A DNA stretch of 64,000 nucleotides from Scatomonas sp963928055 (GCA_963928055.1 CAWVDN010000003.1:186001-250000); one strand, 5' to 3'; numbered from the stretch's first letter, positions 24,390-34,821 are shown. Numbers and translations: made by a program. Notes: a model not told the origin generated them from the letters alone.

Positions 24390-25749
24390 AAAGATCAATA
24401 TCAGAGAGCTGGCTCTGGAAGTACTGCTGGAGATCAGCCGGAAGGAACAGAAGAGCAGCGGCCTGATCCATCAGGTGCTGGAGAAATACAGATATCTGCC
24501 CAGGCAGGAGAGAGCTTTTTTTACCAGGCTCTGCCAGGGAACGCTGGAGTACCGTCTGCAGCTGGATTATATTCTGGACGCCTGCTCCAAAGTACCGGTG
24601 AAAAAAATGAAGCCGGTGATCCGGGAGATCCTGCGGATGGGCGTCTATCAGCTGAAATATATGGACGGCATCCCGGATTCCGCCGCGGTGAACGAGGCGG
24701 TGAAGCTGGCGGGCCGGAAAGGGCTGGGACCCTTAAAGGGCTTCGTCAACGGAGTCCTGCGAGCCGCCGCCAGAAAACTCCCGGAGATCTCCTGGCCCGG
24801 GCAGGAGGACCCGGTGCGGTACCTGTCCGTCAGATATGCCATGCCGGAATATCTGGTAAAAAAGTGGCTCTCCGAGCTGGGCATGGAGACCACGGAAACC
24901 ATGCTCCGGACCTTTCTGCAGGAAGCGCCCTTAACCGTGCGGGTGCGGGGAGGAGAGGAAGAAAAACGGAGAACCCTGGAGGAACTGGCCGGGCAGGGAG
25001 TGGCCGCGGAACCGGCGCCCTACGTGCCGGACGCTTATTATCTGAAGGGGTTTGACCGGATCGAACAGCTGAAGCCCTTCCGGGAGGGCAGGCTCCAGGT
25101 GCAGGACGTCAGTTCCATGCTGGCGGCGGAGGCGGCGGCGCCGAAGAAGGGCAGCCGGATCCTGGACCTCTGCGCCGCCCCGGGAGGAAAAAGCATTTAC
25201 CTGGCGGATCTGGCCGGGGAGGACAGCCTGGTGATCTCCAGGGATCTGACCCCTTCCAAGGTACAGAGGATCCGGGAAAACGCGGAGCGCTGCGGCCTGG
25301 ACCGGCTGCGGACGGAACAGTGGGACGCCTGCGAAACCGATCCTGAGATGATCGAAAAAGCGGATACCGTGCTGGCGGACGTCCCCTGCTCCGGGTACGG
25401 GGTCATCGGCAGGAAGCCGGATATTAAATACAGGGCCTCCCGGGAAAAGGAGGAATCCCTGATGGAACTGCAGCGGCGGATCCTGGTCAATGCCGCTTCC
25501 TATGTCAAACCGGGAGGCGTGCTGCTGTACAGTACCTGCACGATAAATCCCGGAGAAAATCAGGAGATGGCGGAATGGTTTTCCGGGAATTTCCCCTTTG
25601 AGGCGGAAAGCCTGGATCCCTTCCTTCCCCCGGAACTCCGGGGAGAAAGCACCGCGAAGGGATGGCTGCAGCTTCTTCCGGGGGTACATACATGCGACGG
25701 CTTTTTTATAGCCAGGTTCAGAAAAAAGAAAACGGACGGTGGAAAATGA
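24382..25749 (+). CDS. rsmB: 16S rRNA (cytosine-967-C5)-methyltransferase
   Basis: Methylates C967 of 16S rRNA. 455 residues. The N-terminal NusB-like RNA-binding domain (about 1-140) begins NIRELALEVLLEISRKEQ. The SAM-binding fold has DLCAAPGGKSIYLA. The catalytic cysteines are in DVPCSGYG and YSTCTINPGEN. It overlaps the neighbours at both ends, including an ATGA with rlmN. Confidence 0.95.
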   Translation: MTEKINIRELALEVLLEISRKEQKSSGLIHQVLEKYRYLPRQERAFFTRLCQGTLEYRLQLDYILDACSKVPVKKMKPVIREILRMGVYQLKYMDGIPDSAAVNEAVKLAGRKGLGPLKGFVNGVLRAAARKLPEISWPGQEDPVRYLSVRYAMPEYLVKKWLSELGMETTETMLRTFLQEAPLTVRVRGGEEEKRRTLEELAGQGVAAEPAPYVPDAYYLKGFDRIEQLKPFREGRLQVQDVSSMLAAEAAAPKKGSRILDLCAAPGGKSIYLADLAGEDSLVISRDLTPSKVQRIRENAERCGLDRLRTEQWDACETDPEMIEKADTVLADVPCSGYGVIGRKPDIKYRASREKEESLMELQRRILVNAASYVKPGGVLLYSTCTINPGENQEMAEWFSGNFPFEAESLDPFLPPELRGESTAKGWLQLLPGVHTCDGFFIARFRKKKTDGGK

Positions 25750-26813
25750 GTTTGGAACGACAGGGGACAGAGCCGGATCTGAAGTCTCTGTACCCGGAGG
25801 AACTGAAAGAAAAGCTGAGGGCCCTGGGAGAAAAACCCTTCCGGGGAGCGCAAATCTTTGAATGGCTCCACAAAAAGCAGGCGGAGTCCTATGAGGAGAT
25901 GTCCAATCTTCCGGCCGCCCTCAGGGAGCGGCTGGCGGCGGAAGAGCCGCTGCCGGTCATGGAACCGGTGGATATGCGGGAATCCGCCCTGGACGGAACC
26001 CGGAAATATCTTTTCCGGCTGGCGGATGGGAATGTCATCGAGAGCGTGTGGATGAAATACCATCACGGGAATTCCGTGTGCATTTCCTCCCAGGTGGGCT
26101 GCCGCATGGGCTGCCGGTTCTGCGCCTCCACCCTGGGAGGCCTTACCCGTTCCCTGAAGGCCTCGGAGATGCTGGGACAGGTGTACAAGATCCAGAAACT
26201 TACGGGGGAGAGAGTCTCCCATGTGGTGGTCATGGGCACCGGGGAGCCCCTGGACAACTATGAGAATCTGGTGCGCTTTCTGCGGCTCATCAGTTCGGAG
26301 GAGGGCATGCGTCTGAGCCAGCGGAACATCACGGTCTCCACCTGCGGACTGGTACCGGAGATGTACCGGCTGGCGGAGGAAAAGCTGCAGATCACCCTGG
26401 CGCTTTCCCTCCACGCTCCCGACAACGAGAAGAGAAAAGCCCTTATGCCTGTGGCCAACCGATATCCCCTGGAGGAAGTGCTGGAGGCCTGCGGAAATTA
26501 TTTCCGGAAAACCGGCCGGAGGATCACCTTTGAATACGCTCTGGCGGCAGGGGAAAACGATCAGCCGGAGGACGCGGAAAAGCTGGCGGCCCTGCTTTCC
26601 GGCCATAACTGCCACGTAAACCTGATCCCCATAAACCCTGTAAAAGAGCGAAAATTCAGGCGATCCGGCAAAAAAATGGTGCGGGATTTTCAAAATAAAC
26701 TTGAAAAATACGGAATTAATGTTACTATTAGAAGAGAAATGGGCGGCGATATCGACGGCGCCTGCGGGCAATTGCGAAAAAGTTATTTGGACAACCAGGA
26801 GAAGAATATATGA
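25746..26813 (+). CDS. rlmN: Dual-specificity 23S rRNA/tRNA adenine-C2 methyltransferase
   Basis: A radical SAM enzyme that methylates A2503 of 23S rRNA and A37 of some tRNAs. 355 residues. The iron-sulfur cluster cysteines are C119, C123 and C126 in CRMGCRFC, and the GTGEPLDN SAM region and the C-terminal methyl-carrier cysteine (DIDGACGQL) are present. Start 25746 lies in the ATGA overlap with rsmB; the upstream in-frame extension falls in rsmB. It overlaps the phosphatase gene by 4 bp. Confidence 0.95.
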   Translation: MSLERQGTEPDLKSLYPEELKEKLRALGEKPFRGAQIFEWLHKKQAESYEEMSNLPAALRERLAAEEPLPVMEPVDMRESALDGTRKYLFRLADGNVIESVWMKYHHGNSVCISSQVGCRMGCRFCASTLGGLTRSLKASEMLGQVYKIQKLTGERVSHVVVMGTGEPLDNYENLVRFLRLISSEEGMRLSQRNITVSTCGLVPEMYRLAEEKLQITLALSLHAPDNEKRKALMPVANRYPLEEVLEACGNYFRKTGRRITFEYALAAGENDQPEDAEKLAALLSGHNCHVNLIPINPVKERKFRRSGKKMVRDFQNKLEKYGINVTIRREMGGDIDGACGQLRKSYLDNQEKNI

Positions 26814-27547
26814 AGATATTTTCTGCAACCGACATCGGACAGAAACGACAGATGAATCAGGACTATATATATACTTCCGCTGAACCGGTGGGAAATCTTC
26901 CGAACCTTTTTGTGGTGGCCGACGGCATGGGAGGACACAACGCGGGGGATTTCGCGTCCCGGTACGGCGTTTCGGTCCTTGTGGAGACCGTGAAGAAGGA
27001 TAAAAACTTCAATCCCGTAAAGATCCTGCGGGGCGGCATCGAGGCGGCCAACAGGGAGATCCTGGAACAGGCTTCGGAAAACGATTCCATGGCTGGCATG
27101 GGAACCACCATGGTAGCCGCCACGGTAGTGGGCGGATACGCCTATGTGGCCAACGTAGGGGACAGCAGGCTGTATGTGGCGGGCAGCTCTCTGCGGCAGA
27201 TCACCCAGGATCACTCCCTGGTAGCGGAGATGGTAAGGCTGGGAGAACTGAAGCCGGAAGAGGCGGTCAATCATCCGGATAAAAACATCATCACCCGGGC
27301 CGTAGGCACCAGTGAGGATGTCAAGATAGATTTTTTCGATGTAAAACTGGAACCCGGCGATCAGATCCTGATCTGTTCCGACGGTCTGACCAACATGGTG
27401 ACCGACCGGGACATCTATGAGATCCTTCGCTCCGGCCCGGGGGAGGACAGGGCCCAGGAGCTGGTGGATCAGGCAAATGCAAATGGCGGAAAGGATAATA
27501 TCGCGGTGATTGTCATCGAACCATTTACAGACGAGGTGAGAGAATGA
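26810..27547 (+). CDS. prpC: PP2C-family serine/threonine phosphatase
   Basis: Removes phosphate from targets of the PASTA kinase encoded next. 245 residues. The metal-binding motifs are DIGQKRQMNQD at the start, VADGMGGHNAGD near residue 40, GTTMVAATV and GDSRLYV, and SDGLTNMV towards the end. It is cytoplasmic, with no membrane segment. ATGA-type 4-bp overlaps with rlmN and with the kinase indicate coupled translation. Confidence 0.94.
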   Translation: MKIFSATDIGQKRQMNQDYIYTSAEPVGNLPNLFVVADGMGGHNAGDFASRYGVSVLVETVKKDKNFNPVKILRGGIEAANREILEQASENDSMAGMGTTMVAATVVGGYAYVANVGDSRLYVAGSSLRQITQDHSLVAEMVRLGELKPEEAVNHPDKNIITRAVGTSEDVKIDFFDVKLEPGDQILICSDGLTNMVTDRDIYEILRSGPGEDRAQELVDQANANGGKDNIAVIVIEPFTDEVRE

Positions 27548-29673
27548 TAAAAGAGGGAGTTATATTAGGGGAACGTTATGAGATCATGTCCAGGATCGGT
27601 TCCGGCGGTATGGCGGATGTCTATAAGGCCAGGGATCAGAAGCTGGACCGGATGGTGGCGGTGAAGGTGCTGAAACCGGAATTCCGGGAGGATACCAATT
27701 TTATCGTCAAGTTCCGCAAGGAGGCCCAGGCGGCCGCGGGGCTGTCCCATCCCAATGTGGTAAACGTATTTGATGTAGGCGAGGACAGAGGGCTCTATTA
27801 TATCGTTATGGAGCTGGTGGAGGGCATCACTCTTAAGGCCTACATTACCAGGAAGGGTAAATTAAGCGTCAAGGAGTCCACCAGTATCGCCATCCAGGTG
27901 TCCCTGGGGCTGGAGGCGGCCCACAACCGGGGCATCGTCCATCGGGATGTAAAGCCGCAGAACATCATTATCTCTACGGACGGCAAAGTAAAGCTGTCGG
28001 ACTTCGGCATTGCCAAAGCGACGAATTCCAATACCATTACCGCCAACGTCATGGGGTCTGTCCATTACAGTTCCCCGGAGCAGGTCCGGGGCGGGGCTTC
28101 CGATGCCAGAAGCGATATTTATTCCCTGGGCATCACCATGTACGAGATGGTAACGGGGCGCGTGCCTTTTGACGGGGATACCACCGTATCCATTGCCATC
28201 AAGCATCTTCAGGAGGAAATGGTTCCGCCTTCCAGATATACGCCGGATCTGCCCTATTCCCTGGAGCAGATCATTCTGAAATGTACCCAGAAAAATCCGG
28301 AGCGCCGGTATCAGAACATGGGAGAACTGGTGGAGGATCTGAAGCATTCTCTTCTGGAACCCCAGGGAAATTTTGTGAGTCTGACGCCCTTAAGCGCTCA
28401 CGCGAAAACAGCAACCATCGCCGGAAAGGCGGCCCAGACCAGCCAGACGACCCGGGCAGTGCCCCCGGTACGCCAGACCGAGGCCCAGCAGAGCCGGGAC
28501 TACGAGGAATTTGAAGACGACCAGGAGCAGGACCGCTACCGGGATGACGGGGAGGACGATGATATCGTCAGCTCCAAGCTGGAAAAGGCCATCACCATCG
28601 GAGGCATCCTTATCGGCGCGGTCATCGTAGTGATCCTGGTGATCGTCATCGGCAATATGGCCGGCCTGTTTAACCGGGGCGGCTCCTCGGATTCCCCCAC
28701 ACCCACACCCACCGCTGCCGTCAGCAGCTCTTCTTCTGAAGAGGAGGAAGGGGTGGAAGTTCCCAGCTTCGAGGGCAAAACGTTGGAGGAGGCTACCGAT
28801 GAGGCCAACGGGCTCAAGCTGGGCATCGTCCGCAGCGGCACAGAGGCATCGGAGGAATATCCGGAGGGGCAGATCATTTCCCAGGATCCGGTGGCAGGTA
28901 CCAGAGTAGAGGAAAACACCACGGTTCATGTGACGGTCAGCTCCGGACCGGCGTCTACCAAGGTCACCGTGCCCAGCGGTCTGGTGGGAGCCACCCAGAG
29001 CGATGCCGAGGCTGCGCTGGCAGCGGCAGGGCTTCAGGCGGCAGCCGTGCAGGCCCACAGTGACACCGTACCCATCGGAAACGTGATCTCCTCGGATCCC
29101 ACGGAGGGAAGCAGCGTGGAGGAAAATTCCACGGTTACCCTTACGGTGAGCATCGGACCGGAGGAGAGCGAAGAGCCCGAGACGCCCGAGACAGGATCCG
29201 AGACCGTGGAACTGAGGGATCTGAGAGGCCTGGATGAAGCCACCGCCAAAGAGGTCCTGGACAGCATGGGCCTGAATTATACCACCGTTACCGGATATGA
29301 CAGCGGCCTGAACATCGGCGACGTCATCGACATGGATCCGGAGCCGGGAACCGCGGTGCCAGCGGGAACCATGATCACTCTGACCATCAATACCGAAGGG
29401 GCGGAGTCCGGGGACGAGCAGTGGGTCTGCCAGAATTATCTTTCCATGCCGGAGGGATATGCCGGGGCCAGCTATGTATACATGGTCCTGGAACAGGAGG
29501 GCGGTTACTCCAGCGTGATCTACTCCAGCGAGGAGGATCCCTGGGCGGACGGCAGCGATTATGAGGGCGCCATCTACGGACAGCCGGGGATCTCCACCGG
29601 AACGGTCTACGTGTATCTGGACGGATCAGAGTATCCATCCTATGAGTATCCTGTGGATTTCGCTCCGCAGTAA
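27544..29673 (+). CDS. prkC: PASTA-domain serine/threonine kinase
   Basis: 709 residues, a membrane sensor of peptidoglycan fragments that controls growth, cell wall and spore germination. The kinase domain (about 10-275) has GSGGMADV, Lys41, HRD at 133-135 and DFG at 153-155. A charged linker follows, then one membrane helix near residues 355-378, then three PASTA repeats (each ending in SDP/QDP/MDP-type turns and a VT(V/L) strand). After the third repeat an extra 85-residue tail rich in Tyr/Gly/Glu extends outside; I do not recognise it. A Pro/Thr/Ser stretch joins membrane and PASTA repeats. Confidence 0.95.
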   Translation: MIKEGVILGERYEIMSRIGSGGMADVYKARDQKLDRMVAVKVLKPEFREDTNFIVKFRKEAQAAAGLSHPNVVNVFDVGEDRGLYYIVMELVEGITLKAYITRKGKLSVKESTSIAIQVSLGLEAAHNRGIVHRDVKPQNIIISTDGKVKLSDFGIAKATNSNTITANVMGSVHYSSPEQVRGGASDARSDIYSLGITMYEMVTGRVPFDGDTTVSIAIKHLQEEMVPPSRYTPDLPYSLEQIILKCTQKNPERRYQNMGELVEDLKHSLLEPQGNFVSLTPLSAHAKTATIAGKAAQTSQTTRAVPPVRQTEAQQSRDYEEFEDDQEQDRYRDDGEDDDIVSSKLEKAITIGGILIGAVIVVILVIVIGNMAGLFNRGGSSDSPTPTPTAAVSSSSSEEEEGVEVPSFEGKTLEEATDEANGLKLGIVRSGTEASEEYPEGQIISQDPVAGTRVEENTTVHVTVSSGPASTKVTVPSGLVGATQSDAEAALAAAGLQAAAVQAHSDTVPIGNVISSDPTEGSSVEENSTVTLTVSIGPEESEEPETPETGSETVELRDLRGLDEATAKEVLDSMGLNYTTVTGYDSGLNIGDVIDMDPEPGTAVPAGTMITLTINTEGAESGDEQWVCQNYLSMPEGYAGASYVYMVLEQEGGYSSVIYSSEEDPWADGSDYEGAIYGQPGISTGTVYVYLDGSEYPSYEYPVDFAPQ

Positions 29674-29685
29674 ACAGGAAGATTT

Positions 29686-30570
29686 ATGACAGGAAAGATT
29701 GTAAAAGGGATTGCCGGATTCTACTACGTTTACGCAGCAGGATCCGGCATCTATGAATGTAAGGCAAAAGGAATATTCCGGAAAGAAGGACAGAAGCCTC
29801 TGGTAGGGGATCTGGTGGAGATCGAGATCCTGGATCCCAGGGACATGGAGGGGAATCTTACGAAGATCCTCCCCAGGAAGAACCAGCTGATCCGGCCTGC
29901 GGTGGCCAATGTGGATCAGGCCATGGTCTTTTTCGCCCTGGAAAGCCCCCGGCCCAATGCCGCTCTTCTGGACCGCTTTCTGGTGATGATGGAGAAACAG
30001 GGGATCCCCTGCTTTCTCTGTTTTAATAAGGAAGATCTGGTGACCCCGGAGGAGGCGGAGCAGTGGAAAGCCCTGTATGAGGGCTGCGGCTATGAGGTGC
30101 TGCTGCTGACCGCCGGACAGGGAAAGGGCGTGGAGAAGGTCCGGGAGAAGCTGAAGGGCCGGACCACCGTGGTGGCAGGCCCCTCCGGGGCGGGAAAATC
30201 CACCCTCACCAACCAGGTCCAGTCGGAGATCGCCATGGAGACCGGGGAGATCAGCAGAAAGCTGAAGCGGGGGCGCCATACCACCAGGCACAGTCAGCTG
30301 ATCCCGGTGGATCCGGATACGTATCTTTGCGATACCCCCGGATTTACCTCCCTGTACACGGCGGATATGGACAAGGAGGAACTCCAGGACTGTTTTCCGG
30401 AGTTCCGGCCGTATAAAGGCAGATGCCGTTTTCAGGGCTGCGCCCATATCCACGAACCGGACTGCGCGGTAAAGGCGGCCCTGGAGGAGGGAAAGATCCA
30501 TCCCGGACGTTACCGCAATTACGTACTGTTTTATGAAGAACTGAAAGAGAATGAGAAAAGGAGATATTAA
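29686..30570 (+). CDS. rsgA: Small-subunit maturation GTPase RsgA
   Basis: A circularly permuted GTPase that proofreads late 30S assembly. 294 residues. An OB domain comes first, then the permuted G motifs: NKED near 113 (G4), GPSGAGKST at 165-173 (G1), DTPGF (G3). The zinc domain has CRFQGC, H and EPDC. It starts 12 bp after the kinase gene; rsgA next to PrkC/PrpC is a classic Firmicutes arrangement. Confidence 0.95.
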   Translation: MTGKIVKGIAGFYYVYAAGSGIYECKAKGIFRKEGQKPLVGDLVEIEILDPRDMEGNLTKILPRKNQLIRPAVANVDQAMVFFALESPRPNAALLDRFLVMMEKQGIPCFLCFNKEDLVTPEEAEQWKALYEGCGYEVLLLTAGQGKGVEKVREKLKGRTTVVAGPSGAGKSTLTNQVQSEIAMETGEISRKLKRGRHTTRHSQLIPVDPDTYLCDTPGFTSLYTADMDKEELQDCFPEFRPYKGRCRFQGCAHIHEPDCAVKAALEEGKIHPGRYRNYVLFYEELKENEKRRY

Positions 30571-30573
30571 GGG

Positions 30574-31245
30574 ATGTATGAATTATCACCCTCCATGCTG
30601 TCCGCGGATTTTAACCGCCTGGGGGAACAGCTGCAGCTTCTGGAACAGCAGGGCTGCCGCTGGCTGCATATCGATGTGATGGACGGGACCTTTGTGCCCA
30701 GCATTTCCTTCGGCATGCCGGTGATCCGCTCGATCCGAAAGGAGAGCCGGCTGTTTTTTGACGTACATATGATGGTGGAGGATCCCGGAAGATACGTGGA
30801 GGTCATGAGAGAATGCGGAGCGGATCAGCTGACGGTCCACGCGGAGGCCTGCCGCCATCTGGACCGGACTCTGGCTGCCATTCATGAAGCGGGCATGCGG
30901 GCAGGAATCGCGCTGAATCCCGCCACGCCTCTGGAGGCCGTGGAGTATGTACTGGACAAGACGGACATGATCCTGCTGATGACAGTAAATCCCGGATACG
31001 GAGGCCAGTCCTACCTGCCGGCCATGACGGAAAAGATCCGGGAGCTGCGCCGGAGACTGGACCGGGCCGGATACGGACAGATCGACATCCAGGTGGACGG
31101 AGGCATCAACCGCTCTACGGCGGATACGGTGCTGGAGGCGGGAGCCAGTATTCTGGTGGCGGGTTCCGCGGTGTTCGGCGGAGATATGAAAGCAAATCTG
31201 GAGATGTTCCGGGAAAAGCTGGAGGCATACAGTGGCTGCCGGTAA
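30574..31245 (+). CDS. rpe: Ribulose-phosphate 3-epimerase
   Basis: Interconverts ribulose-5-P and xylulose-5-P in the pentose phosphate pathway. 223 residues in a TIM barrel. LSADF at the start, HIDVMDGTFVP with the metal and catalytic Asp, DVHMMVEDP, MTVNPGYGGQ and VDGGIN with the second Asp are all present. It begins 3 bp after rsgA and overlaps thiN by 14 bp. Confidence 0.95.
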   Translation: MYELSPSMLSADFNRLGEQLQLLEQQGCRWLHIDVMDGTFVPSISFGMPVIRSIRKESRLFFDVHMMVEDPGRYVEVMRECGADQLTVHAEACRHLDRTLAAIHEAGMRAGIALNPATPLEAVEYVLDKTDMILLMTVNPGYGGQSYLPAMTEKIRELRRRLDRAGYGQIDIQVDGGINRSTADTVLEAGASILVAGSAVFGGDMKANLEMFREKLEAYSGCR

Positions 31246-31900
31246 AAAGCGGGGGCTGATCCTTTCCGGAGGCACTCTGGAGGAGGACTTCGCCCTCCGG
31301 TATCTCCGGGAGTACGCTCCGGACCTGATCCTGGCTGCGGACCGGGGACTGGAATTCTTCAGCCGGCATGGGATCCGGCCGGACCTGATCCTGGGAGACT
31401 TCGACAGCATCGATCCGGAGGTCCTGGAGGCCTGCAGGCAGGAGGGAAAGATCCCCATCCGCCGCTTTCAGCCGGAGAAGGACGCCACGGACACCGCCAT
31501 CGCTTTGGAGGCGGCCCTGGAACTGGGGGCGGAGGAGGTCTGCTTCCTGGGAGCTACCGGCACCCGGCTGGACCACACCCTCAGCAACATCTACAATCTG
31601 TATCTGCTCTGGAAAAGAGGACTTCGGGGGAGCATTGTGGACGCCTGCAACCGGATCACCATGCCTCCGGAGCGGGAGATCTTCCTTCGGAAAAAAGAGC
31701 AGTTCGGAAACTATGTATCCTGCTTTCCCTTCGGCCGGGAGGTAAGGGGACTGACCCTGGAGGGGTTCCGCTATCCCCTGCGGGAATACACCCTGGAGCT
31801 GGGGGACGGAGGGCTTTCCGTCAGCAATGAGATCCTGGCGGAGGAGGCCAGGATCACCTACCGGGAGGGGATCCTGGTGCTGGTGGAGAGCCGGGACTGA
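31232..31900 (+). CDS. thiN: Thiamine pyrophosphokinase
   Basis: Converts thiamine and ATP to thiamine pyrophosphate. 222 residues with a GTG start inside the end of rpe. The N-terminal catalytic domain has AADRGLEF, DLILGDFDSID (metal-binding acidic motif) and EKDATDTAIAL. GATGTRLDHTL is the conserved ATP/thiamine region. A beta-sandwich C-terminal domain follows. It is the last gene of the priA-to-thiN run. Confidence 0.93.
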   Translation: MAAGKKRGLILSGGTLEEDFALRYLREYAPDLILAADRGLEFFSRHGIRPDLILGDFDSIDPEVLEACRQEGKIPIRRFQPEKDATDTAIALEAALELGAEEVCFLGATGTRLDHTLSNIYNLYLLWKRGLRGSIVDACNRITMPPEREIFLRKKEQFGNYVSCFPFGREVRGLTLEGFRYPLREYTLELGDGGLSVSNEILAEEARITYREGILVLVESRD

Positions 31901-31903
31901 CTC

Positions 31904-31932
31904 TTGCCACGGAAAAAAAGCTGTGCTAGAAT
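31904..31932 (+). promoter_or_regulatory. ychF promoter
   Basis: TTGCCA (31904-31909), a 17-bp spacer, then TAGAAT (31927-31932), directly after the thiN stop. Confidence 0.7.
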
Positions 31933-31970
31933 AGCGGAAGGCAAAAGAAAGACGAGGTTGAAACAGAAAC

Positions 31971-33068
<1,098 letters not shown>

Positions 33069-33129
33069 GGATCCACGCAAAACCACCAGATATTGTGGGG
33101 ATGAAAGGTATAATATACAAAATACTGTA

Positions 33130-33164
33130 AAGAAGGAGAAGGCAAAAGGCCTTCTCCTTCTTTT
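33130..33164 (+). terminator. Terminator of ychF
   Basis: A 14-bp perfect stem AAGAAGGAGAAGGC (33130-33143) with GCCTTCTCCTTCTT (33149-33162), then TT. Confidence 0.85.
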
Positions 33165-33234
33165 ATGCCCTGAAAACCCGCATAAAATGGCGCTTTTTTC
33201 CAGATGAACAATCTGTGAAATTCAGAAAAAACTA

Positions 33235-33263
33235 TTGATATTTTCCCTGCAATGAGCTAGAAT
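33235..33263 (+). promoter_or_regulatory. Promoter of the division/cell-wall (dcw) cluster
   Basis: TTGATA (33235-33240), a 17-bp spacer, then TAGAAT (33258-33263), in the 317-bp gap between ychF and mraZ. Confidence 0.75.
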
Positions 33264-33271
33264 GGACACAT

Positions 33272-33306
33272 AGTGGTAGAAAGTGGTGAATAGTGGTAGC
33301 AAATGG
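33272..33306 (+). promoter_or_regulatory. MraZ binding repeats
   Basis: AGTGG occurs at 33272, 33282 and 33292, and AATGG at 33302, an exact 10-bp period just downstream of the -10 box. MraZ is known to repress its own operon by binding regularly spaced GTGG-type or TGGG-type repeats. Confidence 0.8.
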
Positions 33307-33366
33307 AGGGAATGTGGCAGTTCCCTCCAGCCACGAAAAAACGAAGGAGGGGAGACCTTCGTTTTT
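33305..33366 (+). promoter_or_regulatory. Possible attenuator in the mraZ leader
   Basis: Hairpin 1 pairs GGAGGGAA (33305-33312) with TTCCCTCC (33321-33328). Hairpin 2 is a terminator: AAAAACGAAGG (33337-33347) with CCTTCGTTTTT (33356-33366). The terminator's stem and loop contain GGAGGG (33346-33351), which can pair with CCCTCC (33323-33328) instead and would then break both hairpins. It sits inside the mRNA before mraZ. Confidence 0.6.
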
Positions 33367-33385
33367 GCTGAAGAGGTAAATGTTT

Positions 33386-33817
33386 ATGTTCATGGGAGAA
33401 TACAGTCATTCAATTGACGCTAAGGGGAGATTGATCATCCCATCCAGGTTCAGAGAGGAACTCGGCAGCGAGTTCGTCCTGACGAAGGGACTGGATGGAT
33501 GCCTCTCCATTTATCCCGGGAAGGAATGGGAAGCCTTCGAACAGAAACTCAGCCAGCTGCCACTTACAAACAAAAATGCAAGAGCGATTACCCGTTTCTT
33601 TGTAGCAGGAGCCGCGCCCTGCGAACTGGACAGGCAGGGGAGAATTCTCGTACCGGCAACGCTGCGGGAATATGCAGGTCTGGAAAAGGATGTGGTACTG
33701 ACGGGAAATCTGAACCGGATCGAAATCTGGAGTAAGCAGAGATGGGCCGAGAACAGCAATTACGATGATATGGATGCCATTGCAGAGGGACTGCAGGATA
33801 TGGGCATCAGTATCTGA
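33386..33817 (+). CDS. mraZ: Transcriptional regulator MraZ
   Basis: 143 residues, the usual length, with two SpoVT/AbrB-like repeats (FMGEYSHSIDAKGRLIIPSRFR and DRQGRILVPATLREYAGL). MraZ forms a ring-shaped oligomer and represses the dcw operon from repeated GTGG sites, which are present upstream. The start at 33386 is preferred: MFMGEY is the common N-terminus and GAGG lies 9 nt upstream; an ATG at 33380 is only 3 nt from it. Confidence 0.94.
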   Translation: MFMGEYSHSIDAKGRLIIPSRFREELGSEFVLTKGLDGCLSIYPGKEWEAFEQKLSQLPLTNKNARAITRFFVAGAAPCELDRQGRILVPATLREYAGLEKDVVLTGNLNRIEIWSKQRWAENSNYDDMDAIAEGLQDMGISI

Positions 33818-33858
33818 TCGGAGTGTGCTGCGGTACGGACGCAGGGAGCGGAGAACCG

Positions 33859-34821
33859 ATGGATTTTAAACACAAATCTGTGTTGCTGGAAGAAACGATC
33901 AGGAACTTAAGGGTAAAGCCGGAAGGGATCTACGTGGACGGGACTCTGGGAGGAGCCGGACACGCCCTGGAAGTTTGCAAAAGACTATCTGCCACGGGGA
34001 GATTTATAGGAATAGATCAGGATGAAGACGCAATCGCTGCTGCGGAAGACCGTTTGAGGGAGTATAAAGATCGTGTGACGGTCATCCGCAGCAACTATTG
34101 CCATATGATTCCTGAACTGAAGAAAAGGGGCATTACCGCTGTGGACGGGATCCTGCTGGACCTGGGAGTTTCCTCCTATCAGCTGGATCAGGCAGAGCGG
34201 GGTTTCACTTACAGGGAGGACGCCCCCCTGGACATGCGTATGGACAGGAGGCAGCCGCTGACCGCGGGGAGCGTGGTCAACACCTACAGTGAGGAGCAGT
34301 TGTACCAGATCATAAGGGATTATGGGGAGGAAAAGTTCGCGAAGAATATCGCGAAGCACATCTGCCGGAGACGCGGCGAAAGCGAGATCCGCACCACTGG
34401 GGAGTTGGTGGAGATCATCAAAGCCGCCATACCGGCCAGAGCGCGGATGACGGGAGGTCATCCGGCCAAACGGACTTTTCAGGCGATCCGCATTGAAGTC
34501 AATCAGGAGCTGCGGGTGCTGGAGGAGTCCCTGGACGGGATGATCGGTCTTTTAAGGGACGGAGGGCGTCTCTGCGTCATCACCTTTCATTCTCTGGAGG
34601 ACAGGATCGTGAAAAATATCTTCCGGAAGAATGAACACCCCTGCATCTGTCCGCCGGAATTTCCGGTGTGCGTCTGCGGGAGAAAGCCTACGGGCTTTGT
34701 CGTAACCAGGAAACCTGTAATACCTACAGAAGAAGAAATGAATGCCAACAGCCGTTCCAAAAGCGCGAAGCTGCGAGTCTTTGAGCGGAGGACGGATCCG
34801 GAGGGCGGACGGGAGAAATAA
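33859..34821 (+). CDS. rsmH: 16S rRNA (cytosine-1402-N4)-methyltransferase
   Basis: 320 residues. Methylates C1402 in the decoding centre. HKSVLLEET at the start, GGAGHALEV (SAM loop), DLGVSSYQLD and the C-terminal HSLEDRIVK motif are all typical. The first in-frame ATG at 33823 would add 12 odd residues, so the start at 33859 (MDFKHKSVLL) is preferred. It is followed immediately by ftsL. Confidence 0.95.
   Translation: MDFKHKSVLLEETIRNLRVKPEGIYVDGTLGGAGHALEVCKRLSATGRFIGIDQDEDAIAAAEDRLREYKDRVTVIRSNYCHMIPELKKRGITAVDGILLDLGVSSYQLDQAERGFTYREDAPLDMRMDRRQPLTAGSVVNTYSEEQLYQIIRDYGEEKFAKNIAKHICRRRGESEIRTTGELVEIIKAAIPARARMTGGHPAKRTFQAIRIEVNQELRVLEESLDGMIGLLRDGGRLCVITFHSLEDRIVKNIFRKNEHPCICPPEFPVCVCGRKPTGFVVTRKPVIPTEEEMNANSRSKSAKLRVFERRTDPEGGREK

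Noticed and set aside
24382..25749. rsmB read as a NusB gene because of its N-terminus
   Set aside because: The NusB-like part is the normal N-terminal domain of RsmB; the SAM fold and two catalytic cysteines follow.
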